Made by a program: the position numbers and the translations under genes
Source of the DNA: Gloeocapsopsis sp. IPPAS B-1203
GTDB lineage: Bacteria > Cyanobacteriota > Cyanobacteriia > Cyanobacteriales > Chroococcidiopsidaceae
Direction: 5' to 3'
Length of the DNA stretch: 64,000 bases
NCBI RefSeq assembly: GCF_002749975.1
Contig: NZ_PEIG01000003.1
Span: forward strand, 186,001 to 250,000
Shown: positions 1 through 8,361 of the stretch, in pieces
Layout of the letters: each line of letters opens with the position of its first letter
How positions within the stretch are numbered: position 1 is the first letter of the stretch
The notes under the pieces: generated by a model
Databases searched by the model: none
What the model was told of the DNA's origin: nothing
The model's input: the letters and a program-made list of their open reading frames with translations, nothing else

Positions 1-1013
1 TCACTGAAATGAAGGTTTTTTAATTCAGGGAGAATCTCTTCCCAGGATTTCTCTGGGTGAGTTGCTAGGATCATGTGTACGAGAACTTGATCCATGACAG
101 CTTCTTGGGCGATCGCCGTTTCAGCATAGCGATCGCTTTGTTCTTTTATGTCTGCGAGTGTTTCCTCAGAATCGATTGAGGTATTGTTATCTAACTTAGC
201 CTCATAAAAGCGACAAGCTGCATATCCTACTGAATACATAATTGCCGCATTAGAACTTGAACCAATCATTGCCCCAGCAAAGGGAATATTACGCAGTAAG
301 CCTAAGCCTGCGGTACGCAATAAACGTCCACCACCTAATGCTAAACCGAAGATTGCTAAAACTTCACCTTTACGTGCTGGTTCTTTTAAATCAAGTCCGT
401 AAGCAGCTGCAATCTGGTACACCATTTCTGCTTGCAAGCGTGTCGTTGCAGCTAAATCAACTGCAAGCAATGCTAAAGCCGCACCTGGGAGAATACTACT
501 TGCTAAACCAATTCCACCGGCGTATGTAGCTTTTTCCACCATGATGCGATGGGCGATTTCACTGGGTGACTCATGGGGATACTCTCGTTGTAACTTTCTC
601 ACTTCCTCGGTTGCTTTTGTGACATCAACGTTATCAGTTGCGCCGACTATCCATTGCAGATTGAGAACGCGAGAAAAGCGACGTACTAACCAGTTGTCGC
701 CAACAAAGCTAACCGCTTCGCCAGCAGTTTGTGTTGCTTGAGAAATGAGATCGTGTGTTTGTTTTGTCGCTGCTTCACCAGCTTCTACTGCAGTTTGAGC
801 CAGAGATAAGCCTGTTTGGGCAGCAGTCGTTGCTACTGCTACAGTGACATCACCAACTGTTTTGGCAAAGAAATCAAATAGTGATGCAGCATCAGATTTA
901 TCCTCTGTTTCTGTGTTTTTTGGAGAAGACGTGGAATTCTCAGTTTTTGGCGGAAGAATTGTCACTTCAATATCTGATGCATCGGATGCAGGCGATTGCT
1001 TGGGATCTGTCAT
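1..1013 (-). CDS. EcsC/DUF697-like membrane-associated protein, 3' end outside window
   Basis: The minus-strand frame opens with ATG at 1013 and stays open for about 337 codons to the window edge, so the C-terminus is missing. The first 60 residues are polar and acidic (MTDPKQSPASDASDIEV...). Then come an Ala/Thr/Gln-rich helical stretch, a conserved middle (YPHESPSEIAHRIM) and a hydrophobic Gly/Ala-rich segment with LPGAALALLAVDLAATTRLQ and a YGLDLKEPARKGE stretch. This Leu-Pro-Gly...Asp...Arg-Leu-Gln...Tyr-Gly pattern resembles EcsC and DUF697 proteins, which are membrane-associated and of poorly known function. Several small frames on the other strand between 257 and 1035 are its shadows. 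Family assignment is moderate; that the gene is real is near certain from frame length and codon use. Confidence 0.75.
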   Translation of the reverse strand, partial: MTDPKQSPASDASDIEVTILPPKTENSTSSPKNTETEDKSDAASLFDFFAKTVGDVTVAVATTAAQTGLSLAQTAVEAGEAATKQTHDLISQATQTAGEAVSFVGDNWLVRRFSRVLNLQWIVGATDNVDVTKATEEVRKLQREYPHESPSEIAHRIMVEKATYAGGIGLASSILPGAALALLAVDLAATTRLQAEMVYQIAAAYGLDLKEPARKGEVLAIFGLALGGGRLLRTAGLGLLRNIPFAGAMIGSSSNAAIMYSVGYAACRFYEAKLDNNTSIDSEETLADIKEQSDRYAETAIAQEAVMDQVLVHMILATHPEKSWEEILPELKNLHFS

Positions 1014-1170
1014 AAGTAAACTTGATTTGAATTAACTTTACTTTCCTTGTAACGGAAATAATAGAGATAAAGCATCTACCTGTGATCGCATCTTAGCAAG
1101 TAACAAGACTGATCTTTGGTTTAGACTACCAAGTGAGTAGGCATAATTAAATACCACACTTTTTGTTACT

Positions 1171-1260
1171 GGGTAATGGGTAATGGGTAATGGGTAATGG
1201 GTAATGGGTAATTCTTAATAAGTATTTTTCCAATTACCAGTTACCAATGACCAATTACCA
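1171..1260. repeat. GGGTAAT heptamer array with inverted right arm
   Basis: Six tandem GGGTAAT units (1171-1213) are followed by a short AT-rich spacer and an inverted arm of ATTACCAG/TTACCAATG units (1231-1260). The whole can fold into a long imperfect hairpin. It lies just beyond the 3' end of the minus-strand gene at 1265-1915. This is the first of several related elements in the first 13 kb and belongs to the short tandemly repeated sequences common in cyanobacterial spacers. Confidence 0.85.
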
Positions 1261-1264
1261 GCCT

Positions 1265-1915
1265 TTACTGAAGACGTCGATCTACTTTAGTTGCGACATC
1301 TTGAAGTGATGCTTGTGGTGTGGTGCGATTGAGTGACATGACTGCTGTAAATACGCCCACATTTCCCCGCCGAAAGCTACCAACATCAACTTGCGCCCTT
1401 TGATTTAATGCACCTATTGCGAGTGTCGCTCCTGCTGAAGAATTCCCAACATTTAAGCGATTTGGTTGGTGTTGGAGAAGATTAGCTGCAACACCAATTT
1501 GAGGTTGCAATTTAGCAAATAACTGTTGCCAATATTGTGGTTGTTCGACCTGTCTTAGATTAGCATCGAAGCGTAGTATGCTTAATGGTTGACTTGGTAT
1601 TGTTGTCGTAAAGCCGGAAACAACTTCTAAGGTATTAGGGTTGACATAAACAAAGTAATCGTTGATTTGCAGATTTTGTTTCGTTAAAAGTGGCACGAAT
1701 TGACTCAAGTAAGCTGCAAGTTGTGGTTTAAAAGCTGAAGGAACTTCTTCAAAACCTGCTGGTAAATCTTCGAGTCTGAGAGTAGCAGTTGATGTGGCTT
1801 GTTGTACTAATTGAGATGGTGGTGTGGCAGCATGGATGTTGTGAGGAGGGATAGCAACTATGGAAATTGCAGAGACTAAAGCAAGCGATCGCTTCCAGCT
1901 TTTACCAGTTTTCAT
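1265..1915 (-). CDS. secreted hypothetical protein
   Basis: I do not recognise a named family. The frame extends upstream to 2017, but I prefer the ATG at 1915. From there the protein begins MKTGKSWKRSLALVSAISIVA and reads as a signal peptide with probable cleavage near NIHAA, giving about 216 residues. The mature part is Gln- and Pro-containing with no transmembrane segment (LEDLPAGFEEVPSAFKPQ..., LNVGNSSAGATLAIGALNQRAQVDVGSFRRGNVGVFTAVMS), and looks like a small periplasmic or surface domain. The upstream part (MIYCVVLNFSYLKC...) is not like a leader and is probably untranslated. No strong Shine-Dalgarno is visible for either start. It is monocistronic, flanked by a repeat array downstream and a divergent GH57 gene upstream. 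Confidence 0.7.
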   Translation of the reverse strand: MKTGKSWKRSLALVSAISIVAIPPHNIHAATPPSQLVQQATSTATLRLEDLPAGFEEVPSAFKPQLAAYLSQFVPLLTKQNLQINDYFVYVNPNTLEVVSGFTTTIPSQPLSILRFDANLRQVEQPQYWQQLFAKLQPQIGVAANLLQHQPNRLNVGNSSAGATLAIGALNQRAQVDVGSFRRGNVGVFTAVMSLNRTTPQASLQDVATKVDRRLQ

Positions 1916-2220
1916 TACAAAAAACATTCTTATATACAAACATGACTGACTTCTACTAGTGTCTCTATAGTTCCTGCACTTCAAGTAACTAAAATTCAGC
2001 ACTACACAGTAAATCAACTAAATTAAATGTGGGATAGGTATCTTGCCTGTCTGGAACTAATAGATTATTGTTGTGTTGCTTTCACTGTTCTCAGTTCAAC
2101 ATCAAAGCTTTAGTGCAAAACAGGGCTTCTATGCGTCCCCATTTCGACATAAAATTTGTACAACATCCTGAGGTTCTCTCCATTACTGGTCTGTTCCTTA
2201 ACCCATATTTTTAGATTGCT

Positions 2221-3810
2221 ATGGCTATTGGCTACGTTGCCCTTGTTCTCCACGCCCATTTACCCTTTGTTCGTCATCCCGAAAGCGATTACGTACTCGA
2301 AGAAGAGTGGCTTTACGAAGCGATTACAGAAACATACATTCCCTTGCTGCAAGTCTTTGAAGGACTTAAGCAAGACGGTATAGATTTCAAAATTACGATG
2401 AGCATGACACCGCCATTGGTGTCGATGTTACAAGATCCGCTGCTGCAAGAGCGATACGATCATCACTTAGCCATGTTAGAAGAATTGGCTGAGTTGGAAG
2501 GGGAGCATAATACGCACAATGGTCATATTCGCTATTTAGCAGAACACTACGCAAGTGAATTCAACAAAGCACGTCAGTTGTGGGAACGCTATGATGGCGA
2601 TTTGGTAACAGCATTTAAGCAGTTTCAAGATAGCAATAACTTAGAAATCATTACCTGTGGCGCAACTCATGGCTATTTGCCATTGATGAAAATGTATCCT
2701 CAGGCAGTTTGGGCACAAATTCAGGTAGCTTGCGAACACTACGAGCAAACTTTTGGTCGTGCGCCTAGAGGAATTTGGCTGCCTGAATGCGCTTACTATG
2801 AAGGCTTAGAGCGAATGTTGGCTGATGCTGGCTTGCGCTACTTCCTCACTGATGGACACGGTATTCTCTACGCCCGTCCGCGCCCGCGTTTTGGCAGTTA
2901 TGCACCTATTTTTACTGAAACTGGTGTTGCTGCATTTGGACGCGATCACGAATCTTCACAGCAGGTTTGGTCATCAGAAGTGGGTTATCCTGGTGCGGCA
3001 GAATATCGCGAGTTTTATAAAGATCTTGGCTGGGAAGCTGATTACGAATACATCAAACCATACATCATGCCCAATGGACAGCGCAAAAATACGGGCATCA
3101 AATATCATAAAATCACTGGTCGCGGTTTAGGTTTATCGGATAAAGCACTTTACGATCCCTATTGGGCGCGGGAAAAAGCCGCAGAACACGCGGGTAATTT
3201 CATGTATAATCGCGAACGCCAAGTTGAGCATTTGCATGGGATGATGCATCGACCACCAATCATTGTGTCACCTTATGATGCTGAATTATTCGGTCACTGG
3301 TGGTATGAAGGTCCTTGGTTTATCGATTACTTGTTCCGCAAGTCTTGGTACGATCAAGGCACTTATCAAATGACGCACTTGGCAGATTATTTAGTTGCCA
3401 ATCCAACACAGCAAATTTGTCAACCTTCGCAATCGAGTTGGGGTTACAAAGGTTTTCACGAATATTGGTTAAATGAAACCAATGCTTGGATTTATCCACA
3501 CTTGCATAAAGCTGCGGAACGGATGATTGAACTATCACGCCGAGAACCTGCAGATGAACTAGAATGGCGGGCATTAAACCAAGCTGCAAGAGAAGTATTA
3601 CTAGCACAATCATCAGACTGGGCGTTTATTATGCGCACAGGAACAATGGTTCCTTATGCAGTAAGAAGAACGCGATCGCATTTGATGCGTTTTAATAAAC
3701 TCTACGAAGATATCAACATCGGTAAAATCGATAGCGGCTGGTTGGAAAAAGTAGAGTCAATGGACAATATTTTCCCTAAAGTTAACTACCGCGTGTATCG
3801 TCCGCTTTAA
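2221..3810 (+). CDS. GH57 family 1,4-alpha-glucan branching enzyme-like protein
   Basis: This 529-residue protein starts MAIGYVALVLHAHLPFVRHP, the GH57 motif 1 (HAHLPF). It continues through TCGATHGYLPLM (motif 2) and GIWLPECAYYEGLE (motif 3, nucleophile Glu189) to SPYDAELFGHWWYEGP (motif 4, acid Asp353). Length and spacing match characterised GH57 branching enzymes, which cut an alpha-1,4 glucan and rejoin it as an alpha-1,6 branch in cytoplasmic glycogen. The C-terminal third is helical and rich in aromatics, as in those enzymes. The gene is followed directly by a Rho-independent terminator. Catalytic roles are transferred from the family and not tested here. A related GT4 of the glycogen/starch-synthase type lies at 54216-55403, far away. 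Confidence 0.93.
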   Translation: MAIGYVALVLHAHLPFVRHPESDYVLEEEWLYEAITETYIPLLQVFEGLKQDGIDFKITMSMTPPLVSMLQDPLLQERYDHHLAMLEELAELEGEHNTHNGHIRYLAEHYASEFNKARQLWERYDGDLVTAFKQFQDSNNLEIITCGATHGYLPLMKMYPQAVWAQIQVACEHYEQTFGRAPRGIWLPECAYYEGLERMLADAGLRYFLTDGHGILYARPRPRFGSYAPIFTETGVAAFGRDHESSQQVWSSEVGYPGAAEYREFYKDLGWEADYEYIKPYIMPNGQRKNTGIKYHKITGRGLGLSDKALYDPYWAREKAAEHAGNFMYNRERQVEHLHGMMHRPPIIVSPYDAELFGHWWYEGPWFIDYLFRKSWYDQGTYQMTHLADYLVANPTQQICQPSQSSWGYKGFHEYWLNETNAWIYPHLHKAAERMIELSRREPADELEWRALNQAAREVLLAQSSDWAFIMRTGTMVPYAVRRTRSHLMRFNKLYEDINIGKIDSGWLEKVESMDNIFPKVNYRVYRPL

Positions 3811-3820
3811 AATTCATGAG

Positions 3821-3844
3821 GGTGGGATATTCCCACCTTTTTTA
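3821..3844 (+). terminator. Rho-independent terminator after the GH57 gene
   Basis: A perfect 7-bp stem GGTGGGA/TCCCACC with loop TAT at 3821-3837 is followed by six Ts. The stop codon of the GH57 gene ends 11 bases upstream. The T-tract ends only a few bases before the ATG of the next gene. Confidence 0.85.
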
Positions 3845-3847
3845 TTT

Positions 3848-4318
3848 ATGGGCATTACAGGATTATTTCACATTGCCATCAAAACAAACGACTTAGACGC
3901 AACTATTGATTTTTATACTCAGTTAGGATTACGTAAAGTAGAGCGACCTGATTTTGGTTATCCTGGTGCTTGGTTGGCGTGTGCAACTCCTGGAGGCGAA
4001 GCAATTATCCATATTTATGCAGGAGGTGCAGCATTAGGAACAGAAGGAAAAGCACCCTTAGGAACCGCAGCAATTGACCACATTTCACTCACAGCGACAG
4101 GTTTCCATCAGTTTCGCCAAAAGTTTCAACAAGCCAATATAGAATGGCGTGAATTTATTGTTCCTGGAACAAATTTGTGGCAATTGTTTGTTTATGACCC
4201 CAATGGCGTGCAATTAGAGTTAACATTTGATGGTGCATTTGAAGAAGAACCGCAACCTGATATGTCACTAGGAAAAGCATACGTTGCAGGTAGTAACTTT
4301 TTTAAAGCTAGGAACTAA
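3848..4318 (+). CDS. VOC (glyoxalase/bleomycin-resistance/dioxygenase) family protein
   Basis: 156 residues with the VOC opening GLFHIAIKTNDLDATIDFYTQ, the second beta-alpha-beta half beginning IDHISLTATGFHQF, and the closing NLWQLFVYDPNGVQLELTFD. His8, His79-region and the late Glu in QLELTF are positioned like the metal ligands of the fold. Substrate cannot be read from sequence; VOC proteins include glyoxalases, ring-cleaving dioxygenases and antibiotic-binding proteins. The ATG at 3848 is the only start that keeps the first strand, yet it sits four bases after the T-tract of a terminator, leaving no space for its own promoter or ribosome site. It is convergent with the next gene, with five bases between stops. 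Confidence 0.88.
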   Translation: MGITGLFHIAIKTNDLDATIDFYTQLGLRKVERPDFGYPGAWLACATPGGEAIIHIYAGGAALGTEGKAPLGTAAIDHISLTATGFHQFRQKFQQANIEWREFIVPGTNLWQLFVYDPNGVQLELTFDGAFEEEPQPDMSLGKAYVAGSNFFKARN

Positions 4319-4323
4319 TCATA

Positions 4324-5526
4324 TTAATCACAATTAGGCGTGTCGCAATACAAACGCCTCAACTTTTCTAGAAATGAATTTTGAGTTTTTGCTTGCAGTT
4401 CCGTTATGGGGTTAGAACCAGCTAACAGCGAATCGCTAGCATCACGGGAGAACTGCTGGACAAATTTGATGCGATCGCGTCGTGTTGCTGTAAAACTCTC
4501 GACTAATGCAGGTACAGAGAAGTTTCGCTGATGTGCTAAATAACGACGCACTTGCGCCACAAAAAAACAACCATCTTCAAAAGCTTGCGTTGCGCCTTGT
4601 CCTAAAGTTGGAAACATGGCATGAGAGCTATCGCCTAAACATAGTATATGACCCCGTGCATCACCAAACGCTGGAGGAATTTCTTGAATTCTTGCCCAAT
4701 GAATTTGTGCGATATTTTCGCAAATCGCAGCAACTAAAAACTCACAAACTTGACTATAGCCTTGCTGTGGTTTGTAGCATTGCCATAAAAAATCAGGTGA
4801 TTTTGCTGTTTCTGGAATGACTAAATCAGCTGCAATAGGAAACGAACCTGCAATGTATACTTCATCTCCAGGAATACTAAAAGCAAGCAAGCGCGAACCA
4901 TTGTGAAACCACTGCTGGTAATCATCAATTAATTGTGGTGTGTTGGGAACGAGTAAACGATAAATGCAAGTTCCTAAATGTGCAGGTTGGGGTGTATCAA
5001 TAAATGTCTGTCGTACTTGGGAATAGCGTCCATCACAACCAAGAATAAGGTCAATTTCGTGAAATTGATGACGTTTTCCAGTAACTTGATCTGCAACAAC
5101 TAAATATAAAGGTGCTGATGAGTGCGTATAACCCATCTCTACGACGGTGGTATTGTAATAAACGTTGGTCAGATGCGATCGCATTTGTCGATACAATTGT
5201 GACCAGCGAATCCGAATTCCAGGATTATCTGCTACTTGCAACAACGGTAAATCAAAAATCACTCTACCATCGGTTAACCCTGCTTTCCAGGAATTCCACG
5301 GCAAACTTGTTCCTGCTGTTTGCAATGCTGCTGCTAATTCAGGATCGATCTGTTGTAGGATTTTGAGTGCGTTTGGACCTACATTTAACCCTGTTCCTGC
5401 TAAAAGATTTTCTTCTGGTCCTTTTTCAATACAGAAAATTTCTACTTCTAATTGCTGCAATCCTCTCACAATCAAACAGCCAGCCACACCCGCCCCAATT
5501 ACCGCAATTCGCAGTGGTTTGCTCAT
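4324..5526 (-). CDS. FAD-dependent aromatic-hydroxylase-type monooxygenase
   Basis: 400 residues of the group A flavin monooxygenase type. The Rossmann motif GAGVAG is at 11-16 and is followed by the acidic end of strand 2 (IEKG). The DG motif ILGCDGRYSQVR is at 161-172, and the GD motif LCLGDSSHAMFPTLGQG at 296-311 contacts FAD ribityl and phosphate. Such enzymes use NAD(P)H and O2 to hydroxylate phenolic or similar small substrates in the cytoplasm. The sequence resembles salicylate/zeaxanthin-type cyanobacterial members, but substrate is unknown. It converges with the VOC gene; nothing else nearby suggests a catabolic operon. Confidence 0.9.
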   Translation of the reverse strand: MSKPLRIAVIGAGVAGCLIVRGLQQLEVEIFCIEKGPEENLLAGTGLNVGPNALKILQQIDPELAAALQTAGTSLPWNSWKAGLTDGRVIFDLPLLQVADNPGIRIRWSQLYRQMRSHLTNVYYNTTVVEMGYTHSSAPLYLVVADQVTGKRHQFHEIDLILGCDGRYSQVRQTFIDTPQPAHLGTCIYRLLVPNTPQLIDDYQQWFHNGSRLLAFSIPGDEVYIAGSFPIAADLVIPETAKSPDFLWQCYKPQQGYSQVCEFLVAAICENIAQIHWARIQEIPPAFGDARGHILCLGDSSHAMFPTLGQGATQAFEDGCFFVAQVRRYLAHQRNFSVPALVESFTATRRDRIKFVQQFSRDASDSLLAGSNPITELQAKTQNSFLEKLRRLYCDTPNCD

Positions 5527-5659
5527 ACTATTTGAATTAATTTACCTTTGCCTAAGCTCTCATTGAAAGCAGATGCGATCGCTGTATATTGCAATACAGA
5601 AACTTAGCAGTTGCCTCAACTTTAATGCGATCGCAGTCATTATCCGGTGATGATTCAAG

Positions 5660-6775
5660 GTGATCAAACGTTGTTCTCGTTTTATTCTCATTACCACATC
5701 CTTAATCCTCTTTTCTGGTTGCGGTTCACCTTCAGCAAATTCTCCGACAACCAACCCTGTTAGCCCCGCAGCTAGCCCTGCTGCAAATACGAATAATAAC
5801 TTGACAAATGTCAATGTTCAGCTATCTTTTCTGTTTCAAAGTTTGGATGCACCCTTAGTTCTTGCTATCAATAAAGGGTATTTTGCCGAAGCAGGATTGA
5901 ATGTTACCTACGAGCGAGGATTTGGCAACGTAGACACAATTAGTAAGCTTGGTGCAGGTGCATTTGATATTGCTTTTAGCGATATTTATAATACGCTGGA
6001 ATTTAATGACAAAAATCCCAACGATAAAATCATAGCAGTTGCCGTTCCTTTTAATAAAGCACCTTTTGCCGTTCTCACTTTGGATCAGGCGATCGCCTCA
6101 CCACAAAATTTAGCAGGTAAAACCCTCGGTGCACCAGCTGGGGATGGTCCGCGCAAATTATTTCCGCTATTTGCCAAAGAAACAGGAGTCGATCCAAATT
6201 CAGTTACTTGGACAACGATGGAACCAAGACTGCGCGAAACATTTCTCCTCCAAGGGAAAGTAGACGCCATTAGTGCTTTTTCGACTTCAGCTTTACCATC
6301 TTTACTCAAAGGTGGAAAAAGCATGGAAGATATTCAAGTTTTTTACTACAATGACTTTGGCTTAGACTTTTATGGCAACGCTATTTTAGCTAAAGAAAGT
6401 TTTATTCAACAAAATCCTGAAGTTATTCGCGGTTTTGTCAAAGCATATCTTAGAGGAATGCAAGATACCCTGAAAGATCCCAATGCAGCTTTAGATGCAG
6501 TTGTTGCAGCAGATCAAAGCAAATTAATTGATCGCGAAGCAGAGAAAGTTCGGTTACAAGTCGCACTTAATGACTTAATTATTACTCCTGAAGCAGAATC
6601 TCTTGGTTTAGGTGCAGTCGATCCACAGCGGTTACAAACATCAATTACACAAACAGTCGAGGGTTTTGGGTTAAAAAGTCAACCAACGGTTACAGATATC
6701 TTTACTGATGAGTTTTTACCACCCAAAGAAGAACGTATTTTACCACCACAAAATGAGCGACAACCGTTGTCTTAA
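5660..6775 (+). CDS. SsuA/NMT1-like ABC transporter substrate-binding lipoprotein
   Basis: 371 residues starting at GTG (MIKRCSRFILITTSLILFSGCGS), a lipoprotein signal with the lipid-modified Cys at 21. A low-complexity Ser/Pro/Asn linker follows, then the periplasmic domain VNVQLSFLFQSLDAPLVLAINKGYFAEAGLNVTYERG typical of the NMT1/SsuA/TauA fold. GAGAFDIAFSDIYNTLEF and LAGKTLGAPAGDGPRKLFP are further family motifs. Relatives bind sulfonates, nitrate, taurine or pyrimidine precursors. No permease or ATPase gene is adjacent, so it is an orphan here. The start is a GTG overlapping a weak purine run; an upstream ATG at 5650 is out of frame. Confidence 0.87.
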   Translation: MIKRCSRFILITTSLILFSGCGSPSANSPTTNPVSPAASPAANTNNNLTNVNVQLSFLFQSLDAPLVLAINKGYFAEAGLNVTYERGFGNVDTISKLGAGAFDIAFSDIYNTLEFNDKNPNDKIIAVAVPFNKAPFAVLTLDQAIASPQNLAGKTLGAPAGDGPRKLFPLFAKETGVDPNSVTWTTMEPRLRETFLLQGKVDAISAFSTSALPSLLKGGKSMEDIQVFYYNDFGLDFYGNAILAKESFIQQNPEVIRGFVKAYLRGMQDTLKDPNAALDAVVAADQSKLIDREAEKVRLQVALNDLIITPEAESLGLGAVDPQRLQTSITQTVEGFGLKSQPTVTDIFTDEFLPPKEERILPPQNERQPLS

Positions 6776-6944
6776 GAACTGACAATAACGTCCATTTGAA
6801 AGTGCGATCGCACTTCTTTGGCAAGCATTATTTACTCTTAGAAAAAGTTTAAAAGCTACTATTTTTAAACTCTTTTAATCATAGTATTTGATTTGCTTAA
6901 TAACAATACACAGCTCATCAAAACTTCTAAACAAGAAAGAAGCC

Positions 6945-8183
6945 GTGAAAAATCAAAAACTCAATTTCCATCCGCGTTGCTTTTATCTATTAGTTTGGCT
7001 TCTTGTTAGTGTCGCCCTACCCTTTAGCCGCACAAACGCCACACCAATTCAAGGAAAATGCGATGCAAGAACTGATCGAAAACCGAGATATGCTTTAATT
7101 TCTGCTTTTTCTGGAGAAGCCGATCGATTTATTAGTGAAATGCGCCGCAATAACAGCGAGAACCGCTATGAAGGCTGTGTCGTTATTAATGGTCATCGCT
7201 TTAGTAAGGGAAGATTGCGCGGTAAAGACGTTGTTGTTGTATTAACGAACATTAGCTTAGTTAATGCAACGATGGTTACGCAACTCACTCTTGATAAATT
7301 TAGAATAAGCAATATTATTTTTAGTGGTATTGCTGGTGGAGTTGGTGGAGTTGGTGCAAACGATGACGATCCCAACACTCCTAATGAAACACCTATTGGA
7401 TCTGTCATTATTCCCAAACGTTGGGGTTTTCATCAAGAAATGTATTTTAATAACACTGCTGAAACTGTCCCCTGTGCAGCTATACCAGGACTTCAGCTAA
7501 ATCACGTATTACAAGATCCTATCCAAGAAGCCGCAACGTGCAATTTTCTCTTTGGAATTGCAACGCAACCAGGACAAGCTAACCAAGAAACACTTTTTCA
7601 ACCGGATGCAAAAAACGCATTTTTCCGCGATACTAACGTTAGTTCTGATAATACTCCACAGTACTACTTAGACAGAAATAACTTGCAACAACTGCGCCAA
7701 GTTCCCTTTCCAGGGATACCTGCATCAGAGAATCAAGAATTGAAGTTTTGGTTTTTAGTCGATCGACAGATGTATAAAACAGCGCGTAAACTTAATGTTG
7801 AGTTGCTAGATTGTCCGCAAGTCGATCAATTAGGTAGATGTACGACAACTCCTCTGGTTCCACCACAGTTAATTGTTGGTCAAAATGGATTGTCAGGTTC
7901 TACCTTTGTTGATAATGAGCAGTATCGGCGATTTGTTGCAAATACACTTAACTTTGACGAAAATGGCGATCGCAACGAAGATACAGATGTCTTAGTCCTC
8001 GATATGGAAACTACAGCTTCGGCAATGGTGGCATATTCTAACAATGTACCGTTTATTGCAGTACGCAGTGTTTCTGACTTAGCCGGTGGAAGTGAATCAG
8101 CAGCAGTACAACTTAATACTTTCTTTGCTGTTGCTGCCGAAAATCAAGCACGAGTTGTTTTAGCGTTACTAGACGCGCTGTAG
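6945..8183 (+). CDS. exported purine-nucleoside-phosphorylase/MTA-SAH-nucleosidase superfamily protein
   Basis: I choose GTG at 6945, preceded by AAGAAAGAAG, over the TTG at 6888. The product is then about 412 residues, beginning with a positively charged segment and a hydrophobic stretch (CFYLLVWLLVSVALPFS), a signal peptide ending near TNA. The rest fits the PNP_UDP_1 fold: YALISAFSGEADRFI; the central IIFSGIAGGVGGVG loop that binds ribose or phosphate; and near the end VLDMETTASAMVAYSNNVPFIAVRSVSDLAGG. The last segment carries the conserved Met-Glu and the catalytic Asp of MTA/SAH nucleosidases. A 150-residue insertion between these elements is longer than in the bacterial Pfs enzyme. A secreted nucleosidase would act on extracytoplasmic nucleosides; that is inference. 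Confidence 0.82.
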   Translation: MKNQKLNFHPRCFYLLVWLLVSVALPFSRTNATPIQGKCDARTDRKPRYALISAFSGEADRFISEMRRNNSENRYEGCVVINGHRFSKGRLRGKDVVVVLTNISLVNATMVTQLTLDKFRISNIIFSGIAGGVGGVGANDDDPNTPNETPIGSVIIPKRWGFHQEMYFNNTAETVPCAAIPGLQLNHVLQDPIQEAATCNFLFGIATQPGQANQETLFQPDAKNAFFRDTNVSSDNTPQYYLDRNNLQQLRQVPFPGIPASENQELKFWFLVDRQMYKTARKLNVELLDCPQVDQLGRCTTTPLVPPQLIVGQNGLSGSTFVDNEQYRRFVANTLNFDENGDRNEDTDVLVLDMETTASAMVAYSNNVPFIAVRSVSDLAGGSESAAVQLNTFFAVAAENQARVVLALLDAL

Positions 8184-8193
8184 AATTAGTTTT

Positions 8194-8260
8194 GGTAATG
8201 GGTGTAATAGGTAATCGGTAATGGGTTCAATACTCACATGAATCTTAGCTAATACCCATT
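8194..8260. repeat. degenerate GGTAAT repeat
   Basis: Three or four GGTAAT-like units (GGTAATGGG, AGGTAATCGG, TAATGGG) are followed by an inverted AATACCCATT arm. It is a decayed member of the family seen at 1171, 8942, 10861 and 12127. Confidence 0.6.
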
Positions 8261-8271
8261 TTTATTTTTGC

Positions 8272-8299
8272 TTGACTTATAACAAACGTTCGATATAAG
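8272..8299 (+). promoter_or_regulatory. candidate sigma-70 promoter of the TetR/dev operon
   Basis: TTGACT at 8272-8277 and TATAAG at 8294-8299 are separated by 16 bases. A short dyad around AACGTT lies in the spacer and could bind the adjacent TetR repressor. It sits 63 bases upstream of the TetR ATG. Prediction from consensus only. Confidence 0.45.
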
Positions 8300-8361
8300 A
8301 TATTTGGCAAAGCAATTTACAATGCCGATTTAATAAAAGACTGGGGTTCGCTCGTTATTCT

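Noticed and set aside
257-1035. Three small plus-strand genes
   Set aside because: They are shadows of the long minus-strand EcsC/DUF697-like frame, which has clear protein-like codon use.
1171-1260. CRISPR array
   Set aside because: Units are only 7 bp, directly abutting, with no unique spacers and with an inverted second arm. No cas gene is in the window.
5560-5814. 84-codon minus-strand gene
   Set aside because: Overlaps the lipoprotein signal and linker of the substrate-binding gene; low-complexity DNA explains the open frame.
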